Source: Apostichopus japonicus (lineage: Eukaryota; Echinodermata; Holothuroidea; Aspidochirotida; Stichopodidae). Taken from it: a stretch of DNA of 64,000 nucleotides. This document shows, piece by piece, positions 1-14,485 of this stretch (position 1 is its first letter; each line of letters opens with the position of its first letter). The stretch is from contig NC_092573.1 in assembly GCF_037975245.1 (NCBI RefSeq), positions 1,294,001 to 1,358,000 of the forward strand. Reading direction: 5' to 3'. The translations under genes were made by a program, and so were the position numbers. The notes beneath the pieces are model-generated. The model was not told the DNA's origin. It saw only the letters and a program-made list of their open reading frames with translations, and searched no databases.

Positions 1-416
1 TTTATGATTGATACATCTAAAAAAATCGATGCACATGTTAAAAAGGTGGAAAAAAGCGACCCAACGCAAAATGCTGCTTTAATAACTAGATGATTTTTAA
101 CTCCAGACAGACACAGTTGTTCAAAGCAGCATAGTTTTGTGTGGGCTACTTCTCAGAAAGGAACTCAGTGGGTAGTATTATGTACAATTATAAAGTACAT
201 GTGTTCTACAAATCCTATGTTTCCTCATCAACATTACTTTCTATTAATTGGAATATTCTCTATATAACTGTATACATTAAAAAAAAATTAAAAAAATATA
301 TATATATATCAAAAAGATTCAGTTTTGGAGAAATCCACCATTCTCTTTGAAAATCTATTTTGACAACTGACATACTGTACCTTTAACTCAGCTCTGATAG
401 ATATGTGTATATATAC

Positions 417-448
<32 letters not shown>

Positions 449-3135
449 TTATATCTATAACACTAAAAACAAATCCTATATGTTTCCATACTTTCCAGAT
501 TCATAAACAACAATCTCAATCATCCAAATCATCCACTGAAGATGGCCACTTGTGCATACTTGGCATATATTATTGTTGAAATATCTACACAGATGGTAAT
601 TATAAAACAGAATAAAACTGACCTTGGAGCAAATGTCCATGTATGAATTATATCCTCTCTATTATTATCCGCTCATGATTGGAGGATTTGAAATATTCAG
701 GGATTGAGTTATCCTCTCCACTGATGACTTACTTTGTGAATGACTACATTTAGAAGAGAAAATTTTAATATCCTACTTCATAATACGCTGATGACCTTGA
801 TGCATGAAACAATGACTTAACGTATCACCACGCTGTTAAAAATATTCTCCTCACTCATTTTGGGATAATTCCAACAAAAATAGATGAAAGTAACTTTCTA
901 GTGTAAGAAGCAATCTTGCATGATACATGAGTCACCGATTGGAAGACTAATTACACAGGAGGGATGGGGAGGTGGAGGGTGGGAATGGAGGAAAGAAGGT
1001 AGATTAATTTCTGGTAAACTTTACCAAGTGTATACCCTAATTATGTATACCCTATGGTTATAATGCACATATATCTTGGAAAATCAATTTTGCAACTTAA
1101 TTATGTATTGAAGGTAAAAATAAATCCAATTTAACATATAAACATCTCATAGCGAACTTCTTCTTCATCAACCTCTTATTTCATTTACATCCTACCCCAT
1201 AACATATTCTGGTTGTAATATTTTTGAAGAAAAAAAGGAGCATTGGTTATAATTTAAATCACGCACAAGCATCGACAAATTAATGCATCTATGCGCTCTT
1301 TACACATCCATCTCTCAAAACTCTTCCTCTTAAGTGTCCGTAGAGTGTTGTTCTACAGGCCCCCTCTAGTACATGTATAGCAGGACACAGTAAAATGTCA
1401 CTTCTGTCAGCCAAAGCATTAAAGAAAGAAAAAAACTAGCTGAATCAATATATCAGAGAGAATCATTTCAAAGTTCATGGACCTAAAGACTCAAATACAA
1501 AAACAAGTCCTTTTTTTGTGGTGATAATAAAACTTGTCTCAAGCAATTTTGTGACAATATCATCTGTTATCTATTTTCATGACAAGTGCGGCTCTTGTTT
1601 TACTTTTCCTTTTAGATCTGTGAGGTTCGGAGGAGGATGCCACTTGGAGACATGAGTTGAAAGGGTTACAGGTTGGATTATTGGATACTCAAAGGAACAT
1701 TTTTATTGATTCAAACTTTATTAACCATTATCACAACAGAGAAAGTGTTGTTGTTTTTTTCTTCCAAAAAGCTAAATCTTTTCATGGCCAATTCATAATT
1801 TCTACTTTTGGGTAGATTTCTCTACTTTGGAGCTCAGATCAGAATCAAACAAGATACATGATGACATCAGAACACTGAGAATAGAGCTTGCTCTATAGAG
1901 CAAATCGCACATCCAGAAGAATTTGCATATCATGAATATTGATGATCTAAATATCTAAATATGAAATTGATTTTGAAATAGAGGTACCAAGGAAGTGTTT
2001 AATTGGTTCTTTATTTCTTATATTCAATATTGCCCTCTGAATGAAATATTAACAATTTCCGGTTCATGAACCCTCCTATGCAGTCCCCTAAAGTCATTTT
2101 AAACCTAACCATAGCTATTAAAAACCTCTTGTGAAAGTAGTGAATAATTTTCATTGCTTTGAAACAAAACCTAACTATATTATAATTGGGGACTTAACAG
2201 GAGAGACGTCAGGAGAGTGTAACCTCCAGATATATTTTAAAACATCAAATGAAAGTTTGAATTTGTAAATAATGAATAATTCTAGCTTTTCAGGAAATGT
2301 GTTGGGGAGAAGTTAATGTGACTTACTTCACTTCTAGTTTTCAAAGAAGAGAAAAGAAGTGGGGGGGGGGGTGAAAGTTCCCTGCATCACTTTAAATGGA
2401 ATGCTGTGAATCACTTTCGTCTGGCCTCAATATTCCGGTGCCCCACAGTCTGTCTGTGCTCGTTAAAGGTTCTCATCCACATCAATGGATTAACGTTCGG
2501 TTTTATAGGTTATTTGGCCGTTGGGTAGAACAGATGATCAAGAAAACAAAAATACATCCAGTTTTGCAATTGCAGAACACCTGAAGCATGACACAGTAGC
2601 AAATAGGCATAAATGTCAGTACATTTACTCGAACTGTGAAGTGTTTTGACAATTACTGTGTTGACATTATTGAGCCAATGGAGCTGAGCAGGTATTAGGT
2701 ACCAGAGAGACTAAAAAAGGCATCTTTTAAAAATTATTGGTGTTTAAAATATTGTGAGTTTGTGGAACTTTGAATTAACATAAATGTACATAGTTTATGT
2801 TAAGGAAGAGTATCACAGTGTTGTTGTACAAATACAGGACAATTTCAGGAAAATGAGAGTGTACCTGAAAAACGTGATCTATTTTAATACTCAAGTTCAT
2901 TGAAATTACATCAGTAATAAACAATTAAGTCATATTAAAGTCACAGGATTGGAAATTAAATAGTAAATCATTACATTAAGTTTTGTGGGACACAAAACTT
3001 CCTTACCTGACTGAAACCGTTACACACACTAACAGGTTACATTCGACATGGTTGTAACCACATTGACCTCTTAGAACTATTTGGAAGTAACCATTTAAAT
3101 TTGAATATTAAATAGCTTGGTCAGAGTCATGCAAG
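1..3135. other. no gene recognised
   Basis: AT-rich sequence with TA and poly-A tracts and an 11-nt G run at 2361-2371. Short open frames only; none shows a recognisable domain. Confidence 0.7.
400..455. repeat. TA microsatellite
   Basis: Alternating TA with TACA interruptions. A similar short tract (poly-A then TA) lies at 279-310. Confidence 0.85.
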
Positions 3136-3387
3136 TTAGTTACAACCTAATGCAAGATGTGGCTTTAACATTTGTGGCTTAGAGCTGACATCATAAGCAA
3201 ATTTTCCTTTATGAAAACTTTTCCACTCAGGCTTCAACAAATTTGACTCATTCTTTGGTTTCCCAGAAAGATGGCTTGCACTCATTCGTTGTGACTTTGT
3301 TGGAATTGACGATGGCCTATCAATGCATGGATTAATTATTTTACGTTTCGTGGGTTGAATGTGGTCCAAGTTAAACTTCACCTTCAT
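3136..3387 (-). CDS. unrecognised candidate exon, Lys/Ser-rich
   Basis: Open frame of 83 codons ending EWKSFHKGKFAYDVSSKPQM then LKPHLALGCN. Its amino-acid mix (Lys, Ser, Pro, Asn; few runs of Phe/Ile/Leu) is more protein-like than the other open frames in this AT-rich stretch, and it could be a C-terminal exon of a leftward gene. No family is recognised, no convincing acceptor precedes it, and an in-frame TGA lies just upstream of the ATG. It adjoins the 72-bp satellite. Confidence 0.2.
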   Translation of the reverse strand: MKVKFNLDHIQPTKRKIINPCIDRPSSIPTKSQRMSASHLSGKPKNESNLLKPEWKSFHKGKFAYDVSSKPQMLKPHLALGCN

Positions 3388-3417
3388 GTATACTCCAGCA
3401 GAATCTCAGTTCCTGTT

Positions 3418-3903
3418 TCTTCACAGTATGATCTTTACAGCACAGCACCATCAGTGCACCACTTCAACCAGTCCTGACACTATATTCTTCACAGTATGAT
3501 CTTGATTTACAGCACAGCACCAACAGTGCACCACTTTGACCAGTCCTGACACTATATTCTTCACAGTATGGTCTTAATTTACAGCACAGCACCACCAGTG
3601 CACCCTTCAACCAGTCCTGACACTATACTCTTCATAGCATATTCTTAATTTACAGCACAGCACCAACAGTGCACCACTTTAAGCAGTCCTGACAATGTAT
3701 TCTTCACAGTACCATCTTAATTTACAGCACAGCACCATCAGTGCACCACTTCAACCAGTCCTGACACTATACTCTTCATAGCATATTCTTAATTTACAGC
3801 ACAGCACCAACAGTGCACCACTTTAAGCAGTTCTGACAATGTATTCTTCACAGTACCATCTTAATTTACAGCACAGCACCAACAATACACCTCTTTAACC
3901 AGG
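3418..3903. repeat. 72-bp tandem satellite, about 7 copies
   Basis: Each copy reads TTCTTCACAGTA..., then TTTACAGCACAGCACCA, then CAGTGCACCACTT and CAGTCCTGACACTATA. Copies start near 3418, 3485, 3557, 3629, 3700, 3773 and 3845. Copies 4-5 (TTCATAGCATATT type followed by CAGTACCATC type) recur as copies 6-7, a two-unit higher-order repeat. Confidence 0.9.
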
Positions 3904-5104
3904 AGACTATATATGTCTGGAAGAGGATGGGGAAATCACTAATCTAAGAAGCTGTGAGAGTCAGACATTGGCAAACTGTCGGGGGGTCTGCAAGGAATAG
4001 GAGGACGTTTGTAAAGATCAGGCATTTAACAGTTTTACTGATGACATTTGGACTAAGGACATCTATCGTTAATATGCACCAAGAAAACAGACCAAAAGAG
4101 CAGAACGGATGATTTATCTGATAGGCGATTGCAAATCACTCGTCAGAAGGACACCATGTTGTAAAGATGTCTCTAATTAAAGATAAATCATCGTCAACAA
4201 ACGTCACCAAGAGTGGAAAGAGACGTCGCACGTTCCATACCTCAGAGACGGGTAACAATATTGCTGCTCGAGATGAAACTACAGCTCTTAAGACCCGAGA
4301 GAAAAATCAATTAAGTCATTAAACATAGAGTCATTAACACTATATATCTTTACAATGAAACCTTCCCTTCGATGGGAGGAGAGAAAAAATCGTTGGGAAT
4401 AATCATTTCATTCCTAATTCTGCAGTACTTTATATGCTTAGATATCCCATTGGAGATGATAGAACACTTTTAGGGGAGAATTTGGATGGCACTCGGTCAT
4501 ACAGAGCTATCAAATATAGGGCAAATAATTAACGGAGGTGCTCGTGAGGAACAGTAAAAAAAATAACGGGCACTAAACCCTATACTGACCGTTACGGTTT
4601 TACTAAACTGGATCAAATTGGTGAGGTGGTTTAAACTTGATAACAGTAAGACCAGGGGCACAACCAGTACTTTGATGTTATTGGTTGGGGGAGGGGGGGG
4701 GGAATAAGATGTTATGTCATCCTGGGCCACACATTCTAAGCAGAGGGGACTCACTCTCCTTTCAAAATATTTTGATAAAATGGAGGGTACCTTTTGAAAC
4801 AATGCTGAAGGTTTTACTGCTGTAAATTAAACTATGTTTATGTGCATGTACACCAGGAAGTGTCTTTAATATTCCATCCATTGGGCGGGGTGGGGGGGGT
4901 GGGGATGGTTTCCCTTATATTTATTCTGGGGAGGCTGAAACCCCCTATAAGTATACCTGATTATGCCCCTGAATAAGACTCTCATTTACAATCAAAGGTT
5001 CGTCACTGACAGTTGTGATTAATTTGAAATTTTGTTGTATCAAATGTATAGCGGACCTTCAATATCAGAGTAAACGCGACAACATTTCAGGCAAATTATT
5101 GATT

Positions 5105-5450
5105 CTCCAGTCACCTAAGATGACAAAATTTCTGTTTGTACAACCAAAATCAGCTTTGGAGGTCATCCCAAGGGGGCGAGGACTGGTTGTTTAAATCAAA
5201 TTGCATTTTTAACTAAATATCCCCAAATAGGTAAAATGATAGATTGGTATCATCTCCACAGCTGCTGTTCTATTCACCAAACCTACTTATCCCTCCTACA
5301 GTGTACATATTGCTGTTCTATTCACCAAACCTACATATCTCTCCTACGGTGTATATATTGGTCATTCTTTGCTATTTTGCTCCATTTTTCTAACTTTGCT
5401 GTTCGAACAACCAAAAGGTGAGGCCTGGTTGTCTAAGGGACAACCAGGGG
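5105..5450. repeat. dispersed hairpin-ended repeat, copy A
   Basis: Starts TCCAGTCACCTAAG and ends with a 10-bp stem, CCTGGTTGTC at 5424-5433 and its complement at 5439-5448. The same start, the ACAACCAAA core and a matching hairpin recur at 31286-31432. Copy A also holds a 46-bp tandem duplication (about 5266-5358) absent from copy B. Confidence 0.6.
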
Positions 5451-6654
5451 AAAAAAATGCTTAATTTTTTTTTCTCAGAAGAATGAAAAGGTTCATATCC
5501 CCATCAGAGGTGTTGTATGAACTTAGCATGAAGCCTAGTTCTATATATTAGAATTACCTAGTAAAAAACAGAAGATATATCTGATATGACATAAACAGAA
5601 AAAAATTACTGACAGAGATTATAATGTCCTTGTAAGAGCTATATATGTTGCAACTTGACGTTCAGCTATTGAGTTATCCAGTAGAAGGTCGAAAAAAAGA
5701 ATAACAGATATTAGTTTAAATGCCTTCAGCATAGATGCTACAAGAAGAGTTGATACCCTGTGAGCTATGCAGAACATCAAAAGGTTCTTAGCTGAATCAA
5801 GTCAATTTAGTACAAACCTCTATTATACAGAAACGAGATGGGGGAAGGGGAGGGGAGAGGGGGCCTGCACACATTTGGGAATGACCAACAGTAAGGATGA
5901 ATAATTGTGTACCTACGGTTTAACTTGCCCTGCAATATATATGTCAAGGAGCTGTATTTTGTTTTGTCTCATCAATTTTGGCTAAAAAATCTCTATAAAC
6001 TACCAACATGCAGGAGAGAAAAATTATTTACAAAACTGGACAAAGTGTTGAAATTATGAGGAAAGCACTAATGATATTTGCCTCTATGGAGGTATGTCAA
6101 TTACTTAATAATTAAAATAGAACTCCAATTAGTTTAACTTAATGAGAAATTTTGTTGTAGCACATAAGACAGAATAACAATGAAACGTAATGTAACTATG
6201 TACATCAAGATGGTGACAAGTAATACACCACCGATACCAAAACACCATCCCCGACACCTTATCCCCCTACCCCTCCCCCTTCCCCCTGAGGCTGATGAAA
6301 TCAGAATCAAAGAAAACTGACCAGTAGGCATCTTATCAAGTAGCAAACACTTGTATTACTGAAACACACATAAATTATACAACTTTTAATATTAAAGAAT
6401 ATAATCATGTTTTCTATTACTACCACTCTCAGACTGGACAATACTTGATAACATCGTTTGGCAGATGACAACTATACAATACACAACAATGCACACCGCT
6501 CGACAGATGAATGCTAATTAAATAAATAAATGAAAGACAGTACGTTGAAGATAGTCTGATAAATTTACCTGTTCTTTTTATCCAGCTAACTTCCACTCAG
6601 CCATCCTCCTCCATGTGATAAAATACCCTACAAACTGAAACAAATTCACATCAC

Positions 6655-7010
6655 ACAGTTTTCAAGAGAAGCCCGATCCGGAGAAAGTTCCACGCTGCTT
6701 TTGTCTACCACTACCGTAGTACGCCGACTGACTCCGCCGCAGAAAAACGTTGACGACCCAATGTACGTGTGATAGTACATATACCTAGCTATAGCTACTT
6801 TACTATTACTTATAGCTAAGTCAACAATTCCTAAGTGACTTGTTCTGTAACAACATCAAGAATGATTGTTACTCCCCTCCTCTGCCTTCTGACTACGATA
6901 TTAAAAGTGTCAGATATGAACTGTCGTCCTCCCGGCCGATGCTGCTGAGCACTGCTGCTGATTCTGCTGAGATGGAGCTCCGCTGCTAAATCACTCCACT
7001 AAGGCCATCA
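6655..7010. promoter_or_regulatory. CpG-rich patch, possible promoter or 5' exon
   Basis: About ten CpGs fall within 6665-6770, against a very CpG-poor background, and a second GC-rich block follows at 6920-7000. On the minus strand a possible donor (AACAG|GTAAAT) lies near 6565. This could be the promoter and non-coding first exon of a leftward gene, but no coding exon is recognised. Confidence 0.25.
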
Positions 7011-8123
7011 TCTCATTGTGTTCTACTCAATGAGCCACAATTTATTAGTGCGGCATCACTTGGTGTGCATATGTTTTTTACTTCTTCTTTTTTTTTGCTC
7101 GTTGTTTCCTTTCTTTGCAAAAGACATTGCTGTAAACAAAGATGGCAATAAATGACAGCTTAGAGCGCGAACGTGGTGAGTGAGATCATGGCTGGCTTGG
7201 AATAAAACAAAAAAGACGGTTGAAAACCTTTGACAGATAGGCTCGCTGAAATTTTTCATAGTTTGGTGGTCGTTTCGTCGTAACACTGTCAGAGTTTAAT
7301 GTGGGGTCATAGGTAGGACCAATTAGTTCAACAAACGAAAGTCAAATTAAATCTGCATGAAAGGAGAGTTAATATGATGATACGTCCAGTCGCAGGTTCT
7401 CTCTAAGAGTGCTGCATGAAAGCTCCATATATACCTTAGACTGGATATCAAGTCGTCTTCTCAGAGGTACGGAAACCATCTTTTAAGTTTTACTTCAGAG
7501 TTTGTTGGACCATGCAGGCTAAGGTCAATAAAGAATCTATTTAATTAAAATTAAAATTATTTTTAATCTATTGTAAATAACGAAAAGGTACTTTCACTGA
7601 AAAATGCCTGGAAACACCTTGCTCCTAATTTTTCATGATTTCCATCATGATTCAAAAAATATTTTCTATTCTTTCAATGATATTGAAAATAATGGGGGAT
7701 CGAATGTCACATGTAGTACTTTAATAAAGTATTTCAGTAAAATTCTAAACTTTCCAGAAAGGTTATTGATTTCCCAACTTCACTGACAATTTGTAGGTGT
7801 CAGCATACACATAACAACATATTTATTTAACAAAGGTAGCACATAAGGTCTCAGTCTGACAGAATCATGAAAAGCAGTTTTCTGTCTTAGAAGTGTGAAC
7901 TGATATTATTATTATTCTCATTATTATAATAATAATTTTATAATAAAGGTAAAGTTTTGTTAATGGAAGGAATTATGTGGAAGAGTATCATATATCATAT
8001 TCAGTAGCAAAGAGTATGTCAGATATTAGTATCAGTGAAAAGTGACACATACAGCGACTTATATCATATTTAACAGTACAAAGTATATATACTAAAGAGT
8101 AGTATCTATATACTACGATTCTA

Positions 8124-8145
8124 CTGTAGCTATATATAGCTACAG
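8124..8145. repeat. perfect 22-bp palindrome
   Basis: Half-site CTGTAGCTATA is followed by its exact reverse complement with no spacer, at the left edge of the AT minisatellite. Could extrude as a cruciform. Confidence 0.8.
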
Positions 8146-8149
8146 AAGT

Positions 8150-8575
8150 ATCATAGTATATCTATAGAATAGCATAGAGCATACTTATATAGTATATAGT
8201 ATACATATAGTATAGAATATACACCTAGCATAGAGTATATATATAGAGTATATAAATATAGAGTATACATTTATAGTATAGAGTATACACATATAGTATA
8301 GTATAGAGTATATATAGTATAAATATAGAGTATACATTTATAGTATAGAGTATACATAGTATACATAGTATAGAATATACATCTAGTGTAGAGTATATTA
8401 TATAGAGTTAGAGTATATAATATTGAATATACATATATATAGATATATATAGTATAGAGTATGATTAAGTATAGAATATACATCTAGTATAGAGTATACA
8501 TATAGTATAGAGTATACATATATATAGAGTATGCATATATATACATCTAGTGTAGAGTATATTATATAGAGTATA
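8150..8575. repeat. AT-rich minisatellite (TATAGAGTATACA units)
   Basis: Irregular tandem units of TAGTATAGAGTATACAT type. A larger block beginning ACATCTAGTGTAGAGTATAT occurs near 8380 and again near 8543. The open frames here are Tyr/Ile repeats caused by the array and are not genes. Confidence 0.85.
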
Positions 8576-11500
8576 CCATGTAGTATGAATTTTATAGTGT
8601 ACAGCATCATATAGCAACATATGGATTTAATTATTACTTGAAGAATACCCAATTTCTTTTTCTTTTAATAAATTTTGTTCACTGATTTTTCCCCCACCAT
8701 TTCCCCCCCCCCCCACGTATCCCTTGCCAAGTGAGCTATATGTATGTCTCTTCTAAGGGCCTATATAATCATATTACGTGATACGTGCAGTGACCGTACT
8801 TGGGAAATATATAAAACTCTTTCCCCTTTTAAGAAAGATAAAACACATCTCTATTCCACCAATTTGTTTTTATTTTCATGTATCCCAGGTGAAGTGGACT
8901 AAAGATGTTATTCTGAATATGACCAGCTTCAGTTCAGAGTTGGTTTAATCCATTGAGGTCAAGAACTCATCCTAGTTTAAACCATTCTGTTGGTCCTGTC
9001 TCCATGACAGTGTGAGATAAGGGGCACCAATCTTGCCAAGGAGTAGTCATCTCATCATCACATGTGTGGATGTTTGCATTACAGTCAATCAAGCACTTAG
9101 TTCTTTAAAGTTACATGATGAAAAACAAGGGATCTGAATTTTATGTTAGAAAAGAGTCATTTTGTAACAATTATGACATAAAACAACACTTGAGCTAGAT
9201 GTATTGTCCTTTGTTCATAATTAAATCATATTAGCAAAATTTTCAACTCTATTAAGGTTTAATAGACACTGGTGAAAATAATATCTGCCATTGTTTACTT
9301 ACATATTAAAACATGGAAGGTGGAGGTATCTGTTTTGTTAGATACCATGTGCATCAAAGAGAAATATTTCTTGTAGCTGTAAAAAGCTACTTGAGATGTC
9401 TAAATGTGACCAACTTGAGTGAAAACAGTCTATAGATGTACATAGAAGATATTCTTAAAACATACATGTAGTCAAAATAAACATGGCTTCCAACAGGAAA
9501 TATTGTTTAGTATTTTGTTACATGTTTGTATATAATTAATTCAGCCGCCCTCATACACACCAATTTTGCCAATTCAGACCATTTGTTTCTTTCAGCCAAG
9601 CTATTATTACTCTTTTTTTTTCTTTTTTTTAAGATTACATGATCTTTTAGATCAAGGAAACTAATTCAGTAAAAATCTATCTAAATTTATCATATTAAAA
9701 ACAACAGAATTACAGACAACATTGTTGACATTATATTACATTGTATTAATATTATTATTTTACCAGTAGTGTACATCCAATTGACAGCCTTTATGGAGCT
9801 TCCATTTTTTCTCTCTATTTCACTGATCCTCTTTTCTTAAAATATTAATATTAATAATCAATATACATTCTTGATATCGTGTTATGGGGGCTTTCACGTC
9901 TCTGTTATTTTCACAGATCTATCCTCTTTAATTATTAAAACATAATACACTTCTTTAAATTGAAACTGAAGATGATGCCTTCTTCAAGCCTCATCTGTTC
10001 TGTTATGAGCACAGCTGACATATTTAAAATGTTTACATTATTTTACAATGTTATGATACCATATTTACGACCATCTAAAATTGTCTCTGGTAATTGCTTT
10101 CTGATATGAATGTATTATAATCAAATGTCAGTACCAGAGAGATGACGACATCTTTTTCTACAAATCAAAATCGTAGATGATGTGCTGATCTTAAAGCAGC
10201 TGAATATCCAGTTTCGGTCAGTATTTATCAAGTTTTTACATTACAGCAGATTTTTGCATTTTTCTACAATTTTACCAAATCTATTAAGGTTTCACTCAAA
10301 ACGAGTTTGCACATTGATTAGATAGCTGCTTGTCTAGATATTTCCACAAAAAAAAGAGAAAACAGTTTCCATTAATACTTACACTCCAAATCATGTTACA
10401 CAGCTCAGGAAAGCAGTTATTAATTGCCAACAGCTGTTGGTAACTGCAAGGTAGTAGTCTAGGCTGCAATAGCCACCTCTCAGTTGTGGGGCTTACTTTT
10501 AAACACCAGTGCTGAGATTAGTCTTAATATAAAGCACAGAACCCAACCTGAACAGATTGCTCAATGCAATTTACAAGTGTCCAGTTAAAATGACCAATTA
10601 AATAACTTGGAAACAAAAGAAGACTTTTATATGTCACGCTTAAATAAGTGAGTCCAATGATCTTACATGAACTGTGAGTTCCACAAGCGAGGGACTGTGT
10701 GCTGGAAGCTGCAATCACTACCAAAGGACTTTAAATGCGAGACAATTAGACTTGAAGCTAGAAAAATTGATGTGAATGAAGGGTTCCAACTGTCACTATT
10801 AGATGAAGATTTCCTGTAAAATGTGGCGGAGCAAATTTCATGGCTCGGAAGACTAAGAAAAGAATATTGTGATCTATATGCATCTCAATGGGAAGCCAAT
10901 AGAATTGCTAAGTGTTTGGGATATTGTTAACTGGAGGAATCAGTAGGATTTAGTGACCATTCTGGCCACTGTGATCTGGTTCCACATTCCAATAATAAAC
11001 AAAACAATCTCATGAATGACCATTCCTTTAACATTCTTGCATATTTTGGACAAAAATGGTGACCGTTTCTGTGTAAAGCAAATTTTGTCACTGTTTATAG
11101 CAAGTGTCATCACCTTTGGTCAGGAGGCCACACTTCAGGATGTTTGTAGTGAACTTTTGCTGCACTTGCTTGGGATGTGTCATCAGCTTAACACAGGTTT
11201 TGGGATGAATGAAACCCAGAGAGCTGTTTCTTTGTTATTTTCTTCAGTTAAATCAGCTTTGCTATGTTGGTGACCAAAATGTCAAATTGACTGAAAAAAA
11301 GCAACTTTCTATACTGTGTTACTTGGAAGGGGACAGAATACACCCAAATAAGTCTTTTATCTGTTTTAAAAATTTCTTTTCAGATGCCATTAATGCCACA
11401 ATCCATGTCATGCCATGTCCCCTTTCAAATGATGTGTTCTTCATGCATTCATTTATTCAAAAAGAAAAAGAAAAAAAAAAAGAAACCTTCAGATACATAC

Positions 11501-14485
11501 ATTTCTTTGGAAAAAGAGCTCTATGACATTGTAGCCTGTCTAATATGTGCAGGAGGAGTGAGCTCGGAATGTGCTTTCATGATACTTCAAGTGTAAAATC
11601 ATGTGTTTGTTTACACTGTAAGTGGATACCAATGAGAGGAAAATCACTGTTAAAGATTTAGTCATTACACTTTAGAACTTGAGAAATTTATACCTCGTGA
11701 ATTCAATGATTGCTGCTTCAACGCATTTAATTGGCATCAATTACATAATTTATAGTGTTCGCAACTAAAAGGGACTGTAAGGAACGTGTGAGCTACACAC
11801 ACACACATCACAGGAAGCATATGGTCTTATTTAGGTCAATGGTACTTTACTGGCGGAATTGCAAATCTGCAGAAATGTAAAAAAGAATGTCAAACTTTCC
11901 CTGGTGCACAAACGTAAGCCCATTTAGTATACATGTCCATCAGACAGACAAAAGACAGACGGAAAGACATGTACCTCAAAGATGTGTCATTGATAAGGCC
12001 AGTGACAGAAGTGATGTGCGGTACGTGCAAATCGATCAATTCATCCTTTCAAAGGTGTCAAAATTGTAGCTCATGTACGTAATTGAGCATTGAGCTGCCT
12101 CTCAAAAGATAAGCATAACATGACAGTGTAAGTTTATTATTATTGCCCATGATCCCTCATCTCCTGTGCACCCCCCCCCAAACCACACCCTTCCTCACAT
12201 TTCTTGCAGGCTTGAATTAAGCATTATATTGATGTTGTTTCTTTGCTGTACATTAAAATATTATGTAAGTCCTTATTGATGAGATATATTGAAGGATTAA
12301 TATGAGCTGTAATGATTCCATCATTCCTAGTCCTTAATTACCCAGCACTGTCTGTAATGCAGACCACAAGGTGAAAGTTACAAGGATACCTACATTACTA
12401 ATTACTACACAAATACATCTGGGTTACTATGCTGCTTCGCATCTGTCAAAATCATGGAAACTATAGTGTTCTACATCTATCTAGGCCTACTTCCATGATT
12501 GGAGAGCCCTAATGCAAAGCACCATGGGAACACTCTCCATTTATGTACAATCCTATGCACTAGATGTAGAATTTTCATCTTTGAGTGTCAGGGAACTGAA
12601 TATTGTGATTCTCGAGTCTTACACCTTTGTTGTTCCATTGGTACATGTCACGGTCACAGACGTCTTCATGTAGGCTACACACCTCACTCGGTACCTCAGT
12701 TGACCATTAAATCGAAGCACTTTCACCTGACATTTACCCCCATCTGCTCAGATAAGTATTAGTAATCACGGGCAGGTATCTAGCTACTAGTCTGGTATAT
12801 TTTTTCACCCGCTGTATTTATCACTGTTTGGCATTTCTGTCAATCAGTAAACGAGTGGGTTCCTCCTATCTATCTATCTACTGTAGTAGTATAATATACA
12901 CATACATGTGTGTAGTGTATGTACTCCAAATCCAGCAGGTTGGACTGTAAAGGCATGAAAACACCCAAATATCAAAAACATCACTACAGTACCGTATTTA
13001 TACTTTGGGAGGCTACAAATATTGAACAAGAATTTGACTACATATGCCCGTAATTTCACATAATAGGAAAAGCAATCTGTAATTTTTATTAAATTATAAA
13101 TGGAGGGCTCTATGGTGGGTCTTGGCAGTTTATTTAATGCACATTAAATTCATGCACAAGGGACAGAGGAACATGTTGTATTTGCAAAGTTGGAAAATTA
13201 AGTTGATCTCACGTCTTTAGAGAGCAATACCTAAGTACTGATTGTATCAGATGATTTCAACAATGTTTGATAATTCAGCCAAGCAGCAGAACAAGTAATT
13301 TGTAGTTCATGGACAAGTCAATCTGGAAATATTAAAGTTGCATTTATGGAAGAATTTCTCATATATCCTGTAATTTACCTGTCAATACAAATGCAGCATT
13401 GATCTAATCTCAATTTACATAAGCCTAAAACAGTAAGTTGGATGCTGTCAAATTCTTGCGTTACAATATATTTCACAACTTAGTTTACAAAAGTTTGAAT
13501 AGATATCATCCTTGGGGAAACCTTGTAGTCTTTGTGAAATAAGAGTTTTAGCTTTATGGGGACAATATTGAAGACTGGCACATAATCTGAATACTGTATG
13601 GGTTGCTAACATTTTAAAGGGATATGTCCAATGCATGAAGAAGTTAAAGTAAGTGTTAATTTAGGTCAAATTTAGCATTATCAAAAAAGTGAATCGATAC
13701 ATTCCAATGAATATTTTGTGTTGAGATAGAAAAGTAATTTTTTAGAAATCATTTTATCTTGAGATGCATAGAAAAGAGGAACTGTTTCATGACCTGAAAA
13801 TGACTATAACTGACCTCTTTAAGTTTCAAAGGAATAGACCTTGAGGTATTGATATAGACTAACTGATACTTATCTTGAAATAAGCATTACTTGAGAGAAA
13901 TCAAACTGCTTCTGAGAGTATTCATTAATAATTCTACCTTGAAAGGAAAGTCGATCTCACACAGAGGAGTCATAGCAACACTATGAAGACACCTTGTCTC
14001 ATGCTATATGTCACTCAAATTTATACTAAATCAACAACAGCGTATATCACCTCAGAGTATTGCCAGCTATTGGATTGTATAGAGAGGCATCACGAATCAT
14101 CTAGGCTAATATGAATGCATTTCATATTTAATTTAGACCACAGGCTAAAAAACTGGCAGTCTTTTAATATTAATACTATGGTAACGATGTTTGAATAAAT
14201 CTAATTCATGTTCCTTTGTGACTTTAAATTCTATGGAATTCATGACAATTTTAAAACCCTTCAGAAAAGCTTTTAGTTGCCAGGGAAGAAAATGTTCTTC
14301 TTGTTCTTCATTTTAAGAAGTGGAAGGAGAAAGAATCATTCATTTGTAGATAACAGTCCATAGTTTCAAAACTATGTCAAGCACAATGCGTGGCATTATT
14401 ATCCATCTTAGCTATCATGTCTAAATCAGACTGTATAAGAGAGTGCAAATAAGCCATTAGGGAGTTAACTTCAAAATATGTCATA

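Noticed and set aside
3418-3903. Regular repeats resembling a CRISPR array
   Set aside because: Repeats are contiguous 72-bp tandem units without unique spacers, in animal DNA.
8271-8652. Tyr/Ile-rich open frames
   Set aside because: Translation of the AT minisatellite.
11016-11596. Overlapping open frames of 70-105 codons
   Set aside because: No recognisable domain, A-run-driven Lys stretches, and no matching splice sites.
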